A DNA stretch of 64,000 bases, from NCBI RefSeq assembly GCF_004745595.1, contig NZ_SRLH01000005.1:62001-126000 (forward strand), given 5' to 3'. The position numbers were made by a program, and so were the translations under genes. Shown one piece after another: positions 43,677 to 53,137 of the stretch (positions are counted from its first letter, which is position 1; each line of letters starts with the position of its first letter). Source of the DNA: Flavobacterium humi. Lineage in GTDB: Bacteria > Bacteroidota > Bacteroidia > Flavobacteriales > Flavobacteriaceae. The notes under the pieces are model-generated. The model worked only from the letters and a program-made list of their open reading frames with translations. It made no database searches and was not told where the DNA came from.

Positions 43677-45479
43677 TTATTCTCCTTTTTCTGAAAGTTT
43701 TCGCTCCAGTTCTGCCTGGAATTCTTCCATTACAGGTTTTACGGTACTTTCAGGCAAATCGGCAATGCGGATGTACATCAAACCGTCTACGGCATTGTTA
43801 AACAAAGGATCGACGTTAAAAGCGACAACCCGTGCGTTCTGCTTGATGTATTTTTTGATCAGGACCGGCAAACGCAAACTTCCCGGTTCTATTTCGTCAA
43901 TGATCTTATCGAATTTGACCAAATCGGCCTCGGCTTCATTAAAGATAAAATCCTTGTCGGCATCTTTCAGTTTTACTTTGTATTCCTTTTTCGGATGGAT
44001 GTATTGCGCCACATACGGATCATAGTAATTGGATTTCATGAATTCAATCATCAATGATTTCGAAAAATCGGAAAACTGATTGCTGATACTCACCCCGCCA
44101 ATCAGGAATTTATGTTCCGGATAACGCAATGTTGTGTGTACGATCCCTTTCCAGAGCAGGAATAACGGCATTGGTTTTTGCTGGTATTCCTTGATGATGA
44201 AGGCACGCCCCATTTCGATGGATTTGCTCATCATATCGTACAATTCCGGCTCAAAACGGAATAGGTCCTGCAGGTAAAAGCCGTCAATGCCATATTTTGA
44301 GAATATTTCGGATCCCAGACCCATGCGGTATGCCCCGGCAATCTGTTTGGTTTCCTCATCCCATAAAAACATGTGATGGTAATATTTGTCAAATTTGTCA
44401 ATATCGATGGATTCGTTGGTGCCTTCGCCCACTTCCCTAAAAGTAATTTCGCGCAGGCGCCCTATTTCATGGAGTATGTTCGGGATCTGGTTGGCTTCGG
44501 CGAAAAACACTTCGTAATTTTTACTTTGCAGCAAACGGGCATCGTTTTTACGGAGTTTCGCCACTTCCGCCACCATGTTTTCCTGGTTGGCTCCCGTAAC
44601 GATCTGTTTCGGGTTTTTAGGCAGTTTCAAGCTCGGTGTCGGCAATAATTTTGTTTCTTTTTCAAAAGCATTGGCGAGCATGTATGTTTTTTTACGCAGG
44701 AATTCGGAATAAGCCTCAATGGTTTCGTGCTCGTTCTGTTCTGCTACCGAGATAGGTTTCCCGATACGGACTTTGATTACGCGGTCTTTTTGAGTGAGTA
44801 ATTCCGAAGGCAGTTTTGCCGTACGGAGCGTGTCGTTTATTTTGGACAGAAGGTAAAAAAGACGGCTGTTTTTAGCATGGAAATAAATCGGTACCACTGG
44901 AACCTGTGCTTTTCGGATGACTTTGATAGCACCTTCTTCCCAAGGTTTGTCAACAACCAGCTTCCCATCTTTATAGGTAGAAACCTCTCCGGCCGGGAAC
45001 ATTCCCAAAGGTTTCCCGTCGCTTAAATGGCGCAGGGTTTCCTTAATGCCTATCACGCTCGATTTCGCATCCTTATGGGTCTCAAAAGGATTTACCGGCA
45101 TGATGTAAGGTTTCATCGGCTCAATGCGGTGCAAAAGGAAATTGGCAATGATCTTGAAATTCGGCTCTCTTTCGAGCATTAATTTCAAGAGCAGGATCCC
45201 ATCAATTCCTCCAAGCGGGTGATTGGAAACCGTAATGTAAGGGCCGTCCTTAGGCAAACGCTTTAAGTCTTCTTCTGGGATTTCAAATTTTATCTGAAAT
45301 TCATCCAATATCGAATTGAGGAACTCCACATCCTGTAAATGTTTGTTCCTGTCGTAAATTTTGTTGAGAGTGGAAATCTGGAGTACTTTCATGAGTAACC
45401 AACCCGAGAAAGTCCCTAAAACTCCATATTTGTCGGTATTTATAGCCTTTGCAACTTCTTTAGCGGTAACTAAACCCAT
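43677..45479 (-). CDS. olsF: Bifunctional PlsC-GNAT acyltransferase (ornithine lipid synthase OlsF-like)
   Basis: The 600-aa protein has two acyltransferase domains. Residues about 60-290 are PlsC-like, with VSNHPLGGIDG as the His-Asp motif and FPAGEVS as motif III. Residues about 320-560 are a GNAT-type N-acyltransferase (hemolysin-like; REVGEGTNESID, DPYVAQYIHPKKE). This order matches OlsF, which makes ornithine lipids by N- and then O-acylation and has been described for Flavobacterium johnsoniae, as I recall. The function is predicted from domain order. Confidence 0.75.
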   Translation of the reverse strand: MGLVTAKEVAKAINTDKYGVLGTFSGWLLMKVLQISTLNKIYDRNKHLQDVEFLNSILDEFQIKFEIPEEDLKRLPKDGPYITVSNHPLGGIDGILLLKLMLEREPNFKIIANFLLHRIEPMKPYIMPVNPFETHKDAKSSVIGIKETLRHLSDGKPLGMFPAGEVSTYKDGKLVVDKPWEEGAIKVIRKAQVPVVPIYFHAKNSRLFYLLSKINDTLRTAKLPSELLTQKDRVIKVRIGKPISVAEQNEHETIEAYSEFLRKKTYMLANAFEKETKLLPTPSLKLPKNPKQIVTGANQENMVAEVAKLRKNDARLLQSKNYEVFFAEANQIPNILHEIGRLREITFREVGEGTNESIDIDKFDKYYHHMFLWDEETKQIAGAYRMGLGSEIFSKYGIDGFYLQDLFRFEPELYDMMSKSIEMGRAFIIKEYQQKPMPLFLLWKGIVHTTLRYPEHKFLIGGVSISNQFSDFSKSLMIEFMKSNYYDPYVAQYIHPKKEYKVKLKDADKDFIFNEAEADLVKFDKIIDEIEPGSLRLPVLIKKYIKQNARVVAFNVDPLFNNAVDGLMYIRIADLPESTVKPVMEEFQAELERKLSEKGE

Positions 45480-45622
45480 TTAATTTTTTGATTTTATGCG
45501 AAAAACAAAGATAACAAAACTTGTGGAACTTAAAGAAAAGTTTTCTGGTTAATGCTACCCGAATGTATTTGACTGGTGAAAAAAACATTGATATCTAATC
45601 CTTTACAAGATAATTAAATTTC

Positions 45623-45655
45623 TTGTTTTTATTTCATCGTTTTTCTATACTTTTG
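45623..45655 (+). promoter_or_regulatory. Promoter for the exonuclease III gene
   Basis: TTGT at 45623-45626 and TACTTTTG at 45648-45655 with a 21-bp spacer, 20 bp before the ATG, fit the flavobacterial promoter. Confidence 0.5.
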
Positions 45656-45675
45656 AAAAAAAAGATTCTCAATCC

Positions 45676-46437
45676 ATGAAAATTATTTCATACAATGTTA
45701 ATGGAATCAGGGCAGCGATCACCAAAGGATTTTTACAATGGCTGCAAAGCGCTGATCCAGATATAATTTGCCTTCAGGAAATTAAAGCCACAGAAGACCA
45801 GATTCCGGTTAAAGATATCGAATTAGCGGGTTATCCGTACCAATATTATTTTTCGGCACAAAAAAAAGGGTATAGCGGCGTGGCCATTTTATCCAAAACA
45901 AAACCCAACAATGTAGTCTTTGGCTCGGGGATAGACCATATGGATTATGAAGGAAGGACGCTTCGTGCCGATTTCGACGGATTTTCGGTAATGAGCCTAT
46001 ATTTGCCTTCCGGGACCAATATTGACAGGCTGGACCATAAGTTTAAGTTTATGGATGATTTCCAGAAATATATCGACATCCTTAAAATGGAAATCCCGCA
46101 CCTGATTATTTGCGGCGATTACAACATCTGCCACCAGGCAATCGATATTCACGATCCTGTAAGGAATGCCAAGATTTCTGGGTTTTTGCCGGAAGAAAGG
46201 GCATGGCTTGACGGATTTATGAAAAGCGGGTTCATTGACAGTTTCCGACATTTCAACAAAGATCCGCACCATTACAGCTGGTGGAGTTACAGGGCCGGAG
46301 CCCGAGGGAATAACAAGGGTTGGAGGATCGATTACAACCTGGTTTCGGAACCGATGCAGCACAGGATGAAAAGAGCGGTTATTTTGCCCGATGCCAATCA
46401 TTCGGACCATTGCCCCGTTTTAATTGAAATAGAATAA
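45676..46437 (+). CDS. xth: Exodeoxyribonuclease III
   Basis: The 253-aa enzyme is of the ExoIII/APE family: YNVNGIRAA, the Mg-binding Glu in CLQEIKA, the GDYNICHQ (Asp/Asn) catalytic segment and the terminal DHCPVLIEI. It cuts abasic sites and degrades 3' ends of duplex DNA in base-excision repair. The length is normal for the family. Confidence 0.95.
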   Translation: MKIISYNVNGIRAAITKGFLQWLQSADPDIICLQEIKATEDQIPVKDIELAGYPYQYYFSAQKKGYSGVAILSKTKPNNVVFGSGIDHMDYEGRTLRADFDGFSVMSLYLPSGTNIDRLDHKFKFMDDFQKYIDILKMEIPHLIICGDYNICHQAIDIHDPVRNAKISGFLPEERAWLDGFMKSGFIDSFRHFNKDPHHYSWWSYRAGARGNNKGWRIDYNLVSEPMQHRMKRAVILPDANHSDHCPVLIEIE

Positions 46438-46482
46438 AAAGAACCCCAAAATACGAGTACATAATAGTAAATACCACAAAAA

Positions 46483-47448
46483 ATGATAAAAAGAATTTCT
46501 TTTGGTTTATTGGCTTTGGCCCTGACCACATCTTGTGTTTCTAAAAAAATATATGCTGATTTAGAAACAAAATTCGCGGCCTTGAAAAAAGAACGCAACT
46601 CATTGGCGGATCAGAACGATTCCTTAAAAACAGCCAACAACCAATTCCTGGCTGATAACGGGAACCTGAAATCGGAGCTGGACAAGCTAAAAGCGGAAAG
46701 AGACAAACTGGCTGCGGATTATGCCGCTTCCAGCAATAATCTAAAAACATTGCAGGCTTCCTATAATGCCCTGGAGAAAAACAGCGACGAAGCCTTAAAA
46801 GCCAATATGGACAAAAACAGGGAGCTTTTGTCACAATTAGAAGCGAAGGAAAAAGCGCTTGCGGCCGAAAAAGACCGTTTGAATAAATTATCAGCGGATT
46901 TGAAAGACCGTTCCGACAGGGTAAATGAACTGGAAGGACTTATTGCTGCCAAAGAAGCTTCTATGAAAAAACTGAAAGAGACGCTTTCGAAATCGCTTAA
47001 GGCCTTTGAAGGAAAAGGGCTTACCGTACAACATAAGGACGGGAAAGTATACGTTTCGATGGAAAACAAACTGCTTTTCGAATCCGGAAGCTGGACAGTT
47101 GGTACTGAAGGTAAAAAAGCGGTTGACCTGGTAGGTAAAGTATTGGGCGACAACCCGGATATTGCCGTTTTGATCGAAGGGCACACAGACAATGACAAAA
47201 TCACCGGCGTTATTGGCGGCGGCGTTGAAAGCAACTGGGACCTGTCTACGAAACGTGCTACGGCAATTGTGAATATCCTGACTTCCAATGCAAAAGTGAA
47301 GAAAGAGAATTTAACAGCGGCAGGCCGTGGTGAATATTCTCCTTTAATGAGCAATGATACTCCGGACGGAAAAGCGAAAAACCGTCGTATCGAGATTATC
47401 CTGACTCCTAAATTGGATGAAATTTCCAAAATGCTTAACGAGATATAA
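46483..47448 (+). CDS. OmpA family peptidoglycan-binding lipoprotein
   Basis: The 321-aa protein starts with a lipoprotein signal (ALALTTSCVS, Cys near residue 18), then a coiled coil (about 25-170, with Lys/Leu/Glu-rich heptads) and a C-terminal OmpA domain (about 200-315: IEGHTDNDK, SNWDLSTKRA, GRGEYSPL, AKNRRIEI). It should anchor the outer membrane to peptidoglycan in the periplasm. No clear promoter is visible in the 45 bp after xth, so read-through from xth is possible. Confidence 0.92.
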   Translation: MIKRISFGLLALALTTSCVSKKIYADLETKFAALKKERNSLADQNDSLKTANNQFLADNGNLKSELDKLKAERDKLAADYAASSNNLKTLQASYNALEKNSDEALKANMDKNRELLSQLEAKEKALAAEKDRLNKLSADLKDRSDRVNELEGLIAAKEASMKKLKETLSKSLKAFEGKGLTVQHKDGKVYVSMENKLLFESGSWTVGTEGKKAVDLVGKVLGDNPDIAVLIEGHTDNDKITGVIGGGVESNWDLSTKRATAIVNILTSNAKVKKENLTAAGRGEYSPLMSNDTPDGKAKNRRIEIILTPKLDEISKMLNEI

Positions 47449-47522
47449 ATTCCGTTCAGTATCATAATAACAGAAGGCCCGGCGTAGAAATCCCGGGTCT
47501 TTTCTTTTGGAAAGGATTCGGC

Positions 47523-47553
47523 TTTGTATTTTGCCGCTTTCGAGGTATCTTTG
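47523..47553 (+). promoter_or_regulatory. Promoter for the aldo/keto reductase gene
   Basis: TTTG at 47523-47526 and TATCTTTG at 47546-47553, 19 bp apart, are a near-perfect flavobacterial promoter; the ATG follows 52 bp later. Confidence 0.6.
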
Positions 47554-47605
47554 CCACTTTCCAAACTGAAAACAGTACAGGAAAAGAAGTAATACGGATA
47601 ACAAA

Positions 47606-48646
47606 ATGAAATACACCACCTTACCCAATACCGATTTAAAAGTTAGCAAGATCTGCCTCGGGACAATGACTTTCGGGAACCAAAACACTGAAGCGGAAGC
47701 CCATTACCAATTAGATTATGCCGTGGAAAGAGGCATTAATTTTCTGGATACCGCTGAAATGTACCCTATAGGCGGGAATGCGGCTATTTTTGGAAGCACG
47801 GAACGTTTTATAGGTTCCTGGATTCATAAAATCGGAAAAAGTAAACGGGAAAACCTGGTCGTAGCAACGAAAATCGCTGGCCCTAACCGTGGTATGGCCT
47901 ATATCCGCCAACCGTTGGATTTCACTAAAAAAAGCCTTCATGAAGCCGTAGATTTAAGCCTTAAAAACCTGCAAACCGAGTATATTGACCTGTACCAGAT
48001 GCATTGGCCGGAACGCGTCATGAATATGTTCGGGCAACGCGGTGTTTCGGAAATTGACAATCGTTGGCAAGACAATATCCTGGAAGTCCTTACTGTTTTT
48101 GAGGGTTTGATCAAAGAAGGGAAAATCAAACATATTGGTGTTTCCAATGAAAATCCGTGGGGCGTGATGAAATTCCTCAGCGAAAGCGAAAAGCACAACC
48201 TTCCGAGAATTGCAACCATCCAGAACCCGTATTCGTTGCTGAACCGGTTATTTGAAGTGGGGCTATCCGAAATTTGCATGCGTGAAAACGTAGGGCTAAT
48301 GGCGTATTCCCCGCTTGGATTCGGATTCCTGACCGGCAAGCACCTTAATGGTATCCAGCCGGATTCCCGCCTTGGATTGTTCCCGAATTTTGTTCGCTAT
48401 ACCAACGACAATTGCTTCAAAGTCACTAAATTATACCAGGAATTGGCGCATGACTGCGGATTGACCCTGACCGAACTGGCCCTGGCTTTCGTAAACCACC
48501 AGAAGTTTGTCACTTCGACTATTATCGGAGCCACGAACTTGGACCAATTGGAGGAAAACATCAATGCTTTTGACGTGATGCTTACAGACAGTGTTTTGGC
48601 GGAAATCAATAAAATCCAGGAAAAGATACCAAATCCTGCTCCGTAA
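47606..48646 (+). CDS. NADP(H)-dependent aldo/keto reductase (Tas-like)
   Basis: The 346-aa protein is an aldo/keto reductase: catalytic Asp/Tyr in FLDTAEMYPIGG, a His in YQMHWPERV and the NADP-binding end (STIIGATNLDQLEENI). The length and the inserted segment are like the Tas protein. The substrate is unknown. It is a single gene with its own promoter; the next gene is convergent. Confidence 0.92.
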   Translation: MKYTTLPNTDLKVSKICLGTMTFGNQNTEAEAHYQLDYAVERGINFLDTAEMYPIGGNAAIFGSTERFIGSWIHKIGKSKRENLVVATKIAGPNRGMAYIRQPLDFTKKSLHEAVDLSLKNLQTEYIDLYQMHWPERVMNMFGQRGVSEIDNRWQDNILEVLTVFEGLIKEGKIKHIGVSNENPWGVMKFLSESEKHNLPRIATIQNPYSLLNRLFEVGLSEICMRENVGLMAYSPLGFGFLTGKHLNGIQPDSRLGLFPNFVRYTNDNCFKVTKLYQELAHDCGLTLTELALAFVNHQKFVTSTIIGATNLDQLEENINAFDVMLTDSVLAEINKIQEKIPNPAP

Positions 48647-48651
48647 ACAAG

Positions 48652-50019
48652 CTATTCGACGGCTAATTTATGTGTAAAAGTAACGCCTAGGTTGGTCCTG
48701 ATGTTCATAAGATAAAGGCCTGCCGGTAAGGTTTCTGTACTGATGGCATTGATTTCCAGGTTTCCGGTTTTTTTGGCGAGCAATAATTTCCCGTTTATAT
48801 CGAAAACTTCCACATCGGTAGGATAATTTTCGTTTGATTTTTGAATGAAAACTTCTGATGTAGCCGGATTTGGGTAAATGGTAAATCCGGTTTTGTCAAA
48901 TTCGGAAACGCTCAGCGAAGAATCGTAAATTTTATAAATCGTTCCGTTATTGATGGCGGCCACATACAGTTCCCCGTTTTTATCTTCCCCGAAAGTCGTA
49001 AAATTATTGCCGGCAAATGAAGCCGAATAGGTAACGGCTCCTGCTGAAGTCATCAGCCCGATTTGAGGCTTGCAGTAATCGGTAAAAAGATATTTCCCCG
49101 CAAAACCAGGGTACAAACTTCCTGTGTACACATAACCTCCTGTAATGGAGCATACTCCTGTTGCATGGCTTACCACTGCCAGCGGGAAAGTCATGGTTCC
49201 CATAGCGGCACAGCCCGTCGTATTGTAGGCGGTATTGCCCTCATAGCAACGCCAGCCATAATTGAGGCCCGCTTGTGTTGACGTTACTTTGTTTATTTCT
49301 TCGGTATTATTCTGGCCGACATCGGCAATCCATAAATCGCCATTATTGCGGTTGAAAGAAAATTTCCAGGGATTCCGTACGCCTATCGCCCAGATTTCAT
49401 CGGCTCCGGCCACTCCGGCATAAGGGTTCCCGGCCGGAATTCCGTAAGGACTGCCTGAATTGACATCTATGCGGAGTATTTTTCCCAAAAGCTCATCGAT
49501 GTTTTGAGCCCGGTTTCCAGGATCGCCGGCACTTCCGCCATCACCCATTCCTATGTACAGGTAACCGTCAGGGCCAAATTTGATGCTTCCGCCATTATGG
49601 TTGGAGAAGGGCTGGGCAATTGTTAAAAGTATCGTGGCACTGGCAGGATTGGCAATATCAGGATTGCCGCTGTCTACAGTATAGCGTGCAATTACAGTAT
49701 TTCCGCTGGGATTGGTATAATTCACATAAAAATAACCGTTGGCAGCATAATTGGGATGGAAAGCCAAACCAAGCAAACCGCGCTCGCCCCCGGAGCTTAT
49801 GATGGCGGAAAGATTCAGGAAAGGGGTTGCGTTTATCGCTCCGTTGGTATTTAATATCCTAATGAGGCCTCCCTGTTGTACAACGAACAAACGGGTGTCT
49901 CCTGCATGGGTAATTTCGACCGGACTGGTGAATCCCGTTGCAAAGGATTGTAAGGCGATGGTTTGTGAAAATGATAAGCCGCAATGGAATGCGATTAGCA
50001 AGGATAGGATTTTTTTCAT
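48652..50019 (-). CDS. Secreted PQQ-dependent sugar dehydrogenase-like protein with T9SS sorting domain
   Basis: The 455-aa protein has a signal peptide (MKKILSLLIAFHCGLSFSQ), a six-bladed propeller of the soluble glucose/aldose dehydrogenase type (about 20-360; GERGLLGLAFHPNYAANGYF, NHNGGSIKFGPDGYLYIGMGDGG in shortened form as HNGGSIKFGPDGYLYIG) and a type A T9SS C-terminal domain (YPNPATSEVFI ... GLYLMNI). It probably oxidises sugars outside the cell with PQQ. Cofactor use is a family prediction. Confidence 0.9.
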   Translation of the reverse strand: MKKILSLLIAFHCGLSFSQTIALQSFATGFTSPVEITHAGDTRLFVVQQGGLIRILNTNGAINATPFLNLSAIISSGGERGLLGLAFHPNYAANGYFYVNYTNPSGNTVIARYTVDSGNPDIANPASATILLTIAQPFSNHNGGSIKFGPDGYLYIGMGDGGSAGDPGNRAQNIDELLGKILRIDVNSGSPYGIPAGNPYAGVAGADEIWAIGVRNPWKFSFNRNNGDLWIADVGQNNTEEINKVTSTQAGLNYGWRCYEGNTAYNTTGCAAMGTMTFPLAVVSHATGVCSITGGYVYTGSLYPGFAGKYLFTDYCKPQIGLMTSAGAVTYSASFAGNNFTTFGEDKNGELYVAAINNGTIYKIYDSSLSVSEFDKTGFTIYPNPATSEVFIQKSNENYPTDVEVFDINGKLLLAKKTGNLEINAISTETLPAGLYLMNIRTNLGVTFTHKLAVE

Positions 50020-50103
50020 GGGTTAGTTGGTTTTGATCTGGTACGTAAATTTATAAAAAAATGATTACAAAATAGTATGTAACTATTTGATTTTTATAAA
50101 AAT

Positions 50104-50131
50104 AAAAAAACCAGTCATTTGACTGGTTTTT
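50104..50131 (-). terminator. Terminator of the DUF4139 gene
   Basis: AAAACCAGTC (50107-50116) and GACTGGTTTT (50121-50130) with a 4-nt loop form a 10-bp stem with T residues on the minus strand, just after the leftward DUF4139 stop codon. Confidence 0.75.
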
Positions 50132-50134
50132 GCG

Positions 50135-51751
50135 TTATAAATTGCCGATGATCTTGTTTTTTGGGTATTTGACAATGTAACTGATCCTGATTTTGCGGGT
50201 TTCGTTCGGTTTAAGGTCCAATTCCCAGGTCAGGATGCCCGTTTCCGTATTTACTTTGGCTCCGTCCTTGTCTTTGAGCTCGACTTCGATTTCCTTATCT
50301 GTACTGATTGGGTACTGATCTTTGAGCAACATCCGGATGGTTTCCTTTTTATTATTCCGCAGCGTAATATCATAGGTAAAAGTCTGTTCTTTTTTGGACG
50401 ATAAAAACCGTGTGCCTGATTTCTCCACGACCTTTTCCCTTTTGATAGACACTTTTTTATCACGGCCCATACTTAAATTCAGCGTATCTGAAGTCTGGCC
50501 CGGATTGATGGTTGTCTTCCCGACATACAAGCCTTCAAAAATAATATTGGCTTCGCCAGGCAACAAATTATATTTGGAATAATCGTTGATTTCGGCCAAT
50601 AAAAAGGCTTCTTTCTCAACCCTTGGAGCAGCGTAATATTTGTACGAAGCCGGTAATTTTATTTCCTTCAGGGCGACACTATGCACTTTTCCGTTGGATA
50701 GAATGTCATAAGGAATGTCAATATCAAACGAAACGTTGAGCTGGTTTTCCTGGATGGTGGTATAATCGGAAATAGAAGAGACTTCCCCTTTGGCTTTTTT
50801 ATCTTGGTAACCATCTGCTTTCTCTGCTAAAGATTGTATCACGTTCATTCTTGCATTTTGGTCGTAACCATAATTCGGCACATAACCATATCGTAAAAAC
50901 CAAGAACTTAACACCGGCGCCTGATTATTCTGGTTCGGGTTCCCGGAGGATAATGTCAGCTTGATCTTTTTCCAGTCAATCCCGGTATTTTGCATGACCT
51001 GCGCTTTGTACATCATGTTGATAGGGTCTTTTACATTTTCCGCCCGCAAATCATAAAAAGGGGACCAGGTCGCATTATTGGTCACGTAATTGATGTCCAG
51101 GTTGACGCTTCCGGCCACTTCGTTCATGACTTGCAGGATGAGTTTCCCCGTAGAGGTTTTTTCTTCTTTTTTGGCATTGATTTCCAGCTTTGCATTGAGT
51201 TTTGAGAGTTTTTCATTGAGTTTATTTTCCCGTTCATACAACACATTGACACTATCGCTCAGTTCGGTTCTTTTCGATTGGTAATACGCTACCAGTTTGA
51301 TCAGTTCCGAAACGTTAAGGCCTGAATTTTGCCCGGCCACATTTTGGTTTTTATCCAGCAGTTCAATAGTTTTGGAATGCGAAGTCCGCTCATTGATTAC
51401 CTTCGAAATGGCAGCTTTGACCAGGACAATGCTGTCCCGTACTTTTTTGATGATCGGATTGCTTTCATCGATTTCATATTCGGAAATATAATTGTTGGTA
51501 AACTGGACCGATAAAATAGTCACCGTTGAAGGCGCGCCAATCTGGATGGTATTTTCATTGAGGTAATCGGCCACGTTTTTTACCACGACTTCACTGGTGC
51601 CCGAAGGAAGGTTTACAGAAGTCGTTTGGGACAATTCGGCAGCACTGAAATAAACGGTGGCACTTTTTACCTTGGCCGAAGTAAAAATCGGTTTCTGGGC
51701 AAAAGCCAGGCCGGAAACCAATAAAGAGAGTAAAAGAAGGATATTTTTCAT
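50135..51751 (-). CDS. DUF4139 / mucoidy inhibitor MuiA family protein
   Basis: The 538-aa protein has a signal peptide (ILLLLSLLVSGLAFAQ), the N-terminal DUF4140 beta domain (VYFSAAELSQTTSVNLPSG), a coiled coil (about 95-190) and a C-terminal DUF4139 beta domain (VNLDINYVTNNATWSPFYDLRA broken as NATWSPFYDLRA, ETRKIRISYIVKYP). Family members are exported envelope proteins; one homologue reduces mucoidy, but the mechanism is unknown. It is the second gene in a leftward group behind the VWA lipoprotein gene. Confidence 0.88.
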   Translation of the reverse strand: MKNILLLLSLLVSGLAFAQKPIFTSAKVKSATVYFSAAELSQTTSVNLPSGTSEVVVKNVADYLNENTIQIGAPSTVTILSVQFTNNYISEYEIDESNPIIKKVRDSIVLVKAAISKVINERTSHSKTIELLDKNQNVAGQNSGLNVSELIKLVAYYQSKRTELSDSVNVLYERENKLNEKLSKLNAKLEINAKKEEKTSTGKLILQVMNEVAGSVNLDINYVTNNATWSPFYDLRAENVKDPINMMYKAQVMQNTGIDWKKIKLTLSSGNPNQNNQAPVLSSWFLRYGYVPNYGYDQNARMNVIQSLAEKADGYQDKKAKGEVSSISDYTTIQENQLNVSFDIDIPYDILSNGKVHSVALKEIKLPASYKYYAAPRVEKEAFLLAEINDYSKYNLLPGEANIIFEGLYVGKTTINPGQTSDTLNLSMGRDKKVSIKREKVVEKSGTRFLSSKKEQTFTYDITLRNNKKETIRMLLKDQYPISTDKEIEVELKDKDGAKVNTETGILTWELDLKPNETRKIRISYIVKYPKNKIIGNL

Positions 51752-51820
51752 TACGGGTACATTAATGTTGTTAGTATTTTAGAGTACAAATGGCTCGAAA
51801 TGGTTGGAAAGGCCTTAATT

Positions 51821-52987
51821 TTATTTCTCGACAGTGTATCCTTTTACTTTTGCAAAAGCGATGATAGAAGTATTGATGGCTTTGCCCAAATCGTCTTGTG
51901 TTTTGGTTTTTTTAGCTTCGGAATCAATATAATCCTGGCGTTTTTTGGCCAGTTCCGAGATTTCTTTTTGGATGGCTTCGCGTTCTTTGGATTTCTGTTC
52001 TACGTATTTTTTGATTTCTTCCTTGCTTTTGTTTTTGAGTTCCGAAGGCAATTCTTCTTGTTTGATTTTAGAAATGGCTTCCTTATCGTCTTTCATTTTG
52101 TCAACCAGGTCCCAGCTGTCGTTTTTATAGGCTGCTTTCGATTTGCTCACGGCGCGTTCTGCATAATTAGCCGAAGAAACGCCTTGCGCATTCTGGTCCT
52201 GTGCTTCCTGGTTTCTTTTTTTCTCATATCCTTTGGTTCCATAACTGATATAGGTTGTATTGATTTTGGTATTGCATTCCGAAATCCTCACGTCATAAGG
52301 CGTTATGATATATTGAACGGCCTGGTTGGAATCAATGTTGAAATATTTTCCTTTGCCTACATCGGCACCGTCTTTCCAAAAAGTATCAATCCCTTCGCGA
52401 TTGTCCCCACAGAAAATAGTATTGACAAAAATATCATGGTGCAGCGCATCGCTGATGGCTTCTTTGTAACTAATCCCGCCTTGGTTGAAGGCTTCGTTCC
52501 CGGCAATGTATATCAGTTTCATATTGGCACTGTCTTTGCCCCAGGAAAGTTGTTTTGTAGCATCGGCAATAACAGCCCCGCAGTATTCCGAACCGCCGTT
52601 GGTCCTTAGCGAAAACAGTTTTTCCGAAATCAGGTCCAAATCAGTAGTCAGGGCGGTCACCTGGCGGATATAGTTGGATTGGGATGACAAGCCGTCGTTG
52701 CCGTATTCGTACAAGCCAATTTCGATGTCCGGTGTTTTGCCCTGGTATTTTAAGGTTGTTAGTGTGTTTACAATATTCCACAAGCGTGATTTGGCCTGTT
52801 CGATCAATCCGTCCATGCTGTTGGAAGTATCCAATAAAAGTGCCACCTGGATTTTGGTATTGCCGTCTTTTTCCGGTTTCACGGCCAGGTTTTCTGCTGC
52901 TGCCATTGGTTTTTTGGTATTGTGGCAAGCGGCAAAGGAAAGAGAAGTGGCTAATAATGCCGTAGTGAATAAAAGTGATGTTTTCAT
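51821..52987 (-). CDS. VWA domain-containing lipoprotein
   Basis: The 388-aa protein has a lipoprotein signal (SLSFAAC, Cys20) and a von Willebrand A domain (about 45-230) with the MIDAS motif DTSNSMDG. The C-terminal third (about 260-388) is Lys/Glu-rich and helical, possibly a coiled coil. VWA lipoproteins act in protein-protein contacts at the envelope, often with a metal. It is transcribed towards the DUF4139 gene, with 69 bp between them. Confidence 0.87.
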   Translation of the reverse strand: MKTSLLFTTALLATSLSFAACHNTKKPMAAAENLAVKPEKDGNTKIQVALLLDTSNSMDGLIEQAKSRLWNIVNTLTTLKYQGKTPDIEIGLYEYGNDGLSSQSNYIRQVTALTTDLDLISEKLFSLRTNGGSEYCGAVIADATKQLSWGKDSANMKLIYIAGNEAFNQGGISYKEAISDALHHDIFVNTIFCGDNREGIDTFWKDGADVGKGKYFNIDSNQAVQYIITPYDVRISECNTKINTTYISYGTKGYEKKRNQEAQDQNAQGVSSANYAERAVSKSKAAYKNDSWDLVDKMKDDKEAISKIKQEELPSELKNKSKEEIKKYVEQKSKEREAIQKEISELAKKRQDYIDSEAKKTKTQDDLGKAINTSIIAFAKVKGYTVEK

Positions 52988-53137
52988 GATTTCCAGTTTT
53001 AAGATTACATTCCAAAAGTACCAAGACCAGGCATCCGTTTTTTGCAGAATGGGTGAAACGGGTTTTTGACTTGGTGAAACGATTAGGAAAAGGATTTTAA
53101 ATTAATTTACTTTACAGTATCAAATACAAGAGATGAA

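Noticed and set aside
51800..52609. 269-aa Phe-rich plus-strand reading frame
   Set aside because: It lies opposite the VWA lipoprotein gene; its Phe-rich composition is an antisense effect of Lys/Glu codons.
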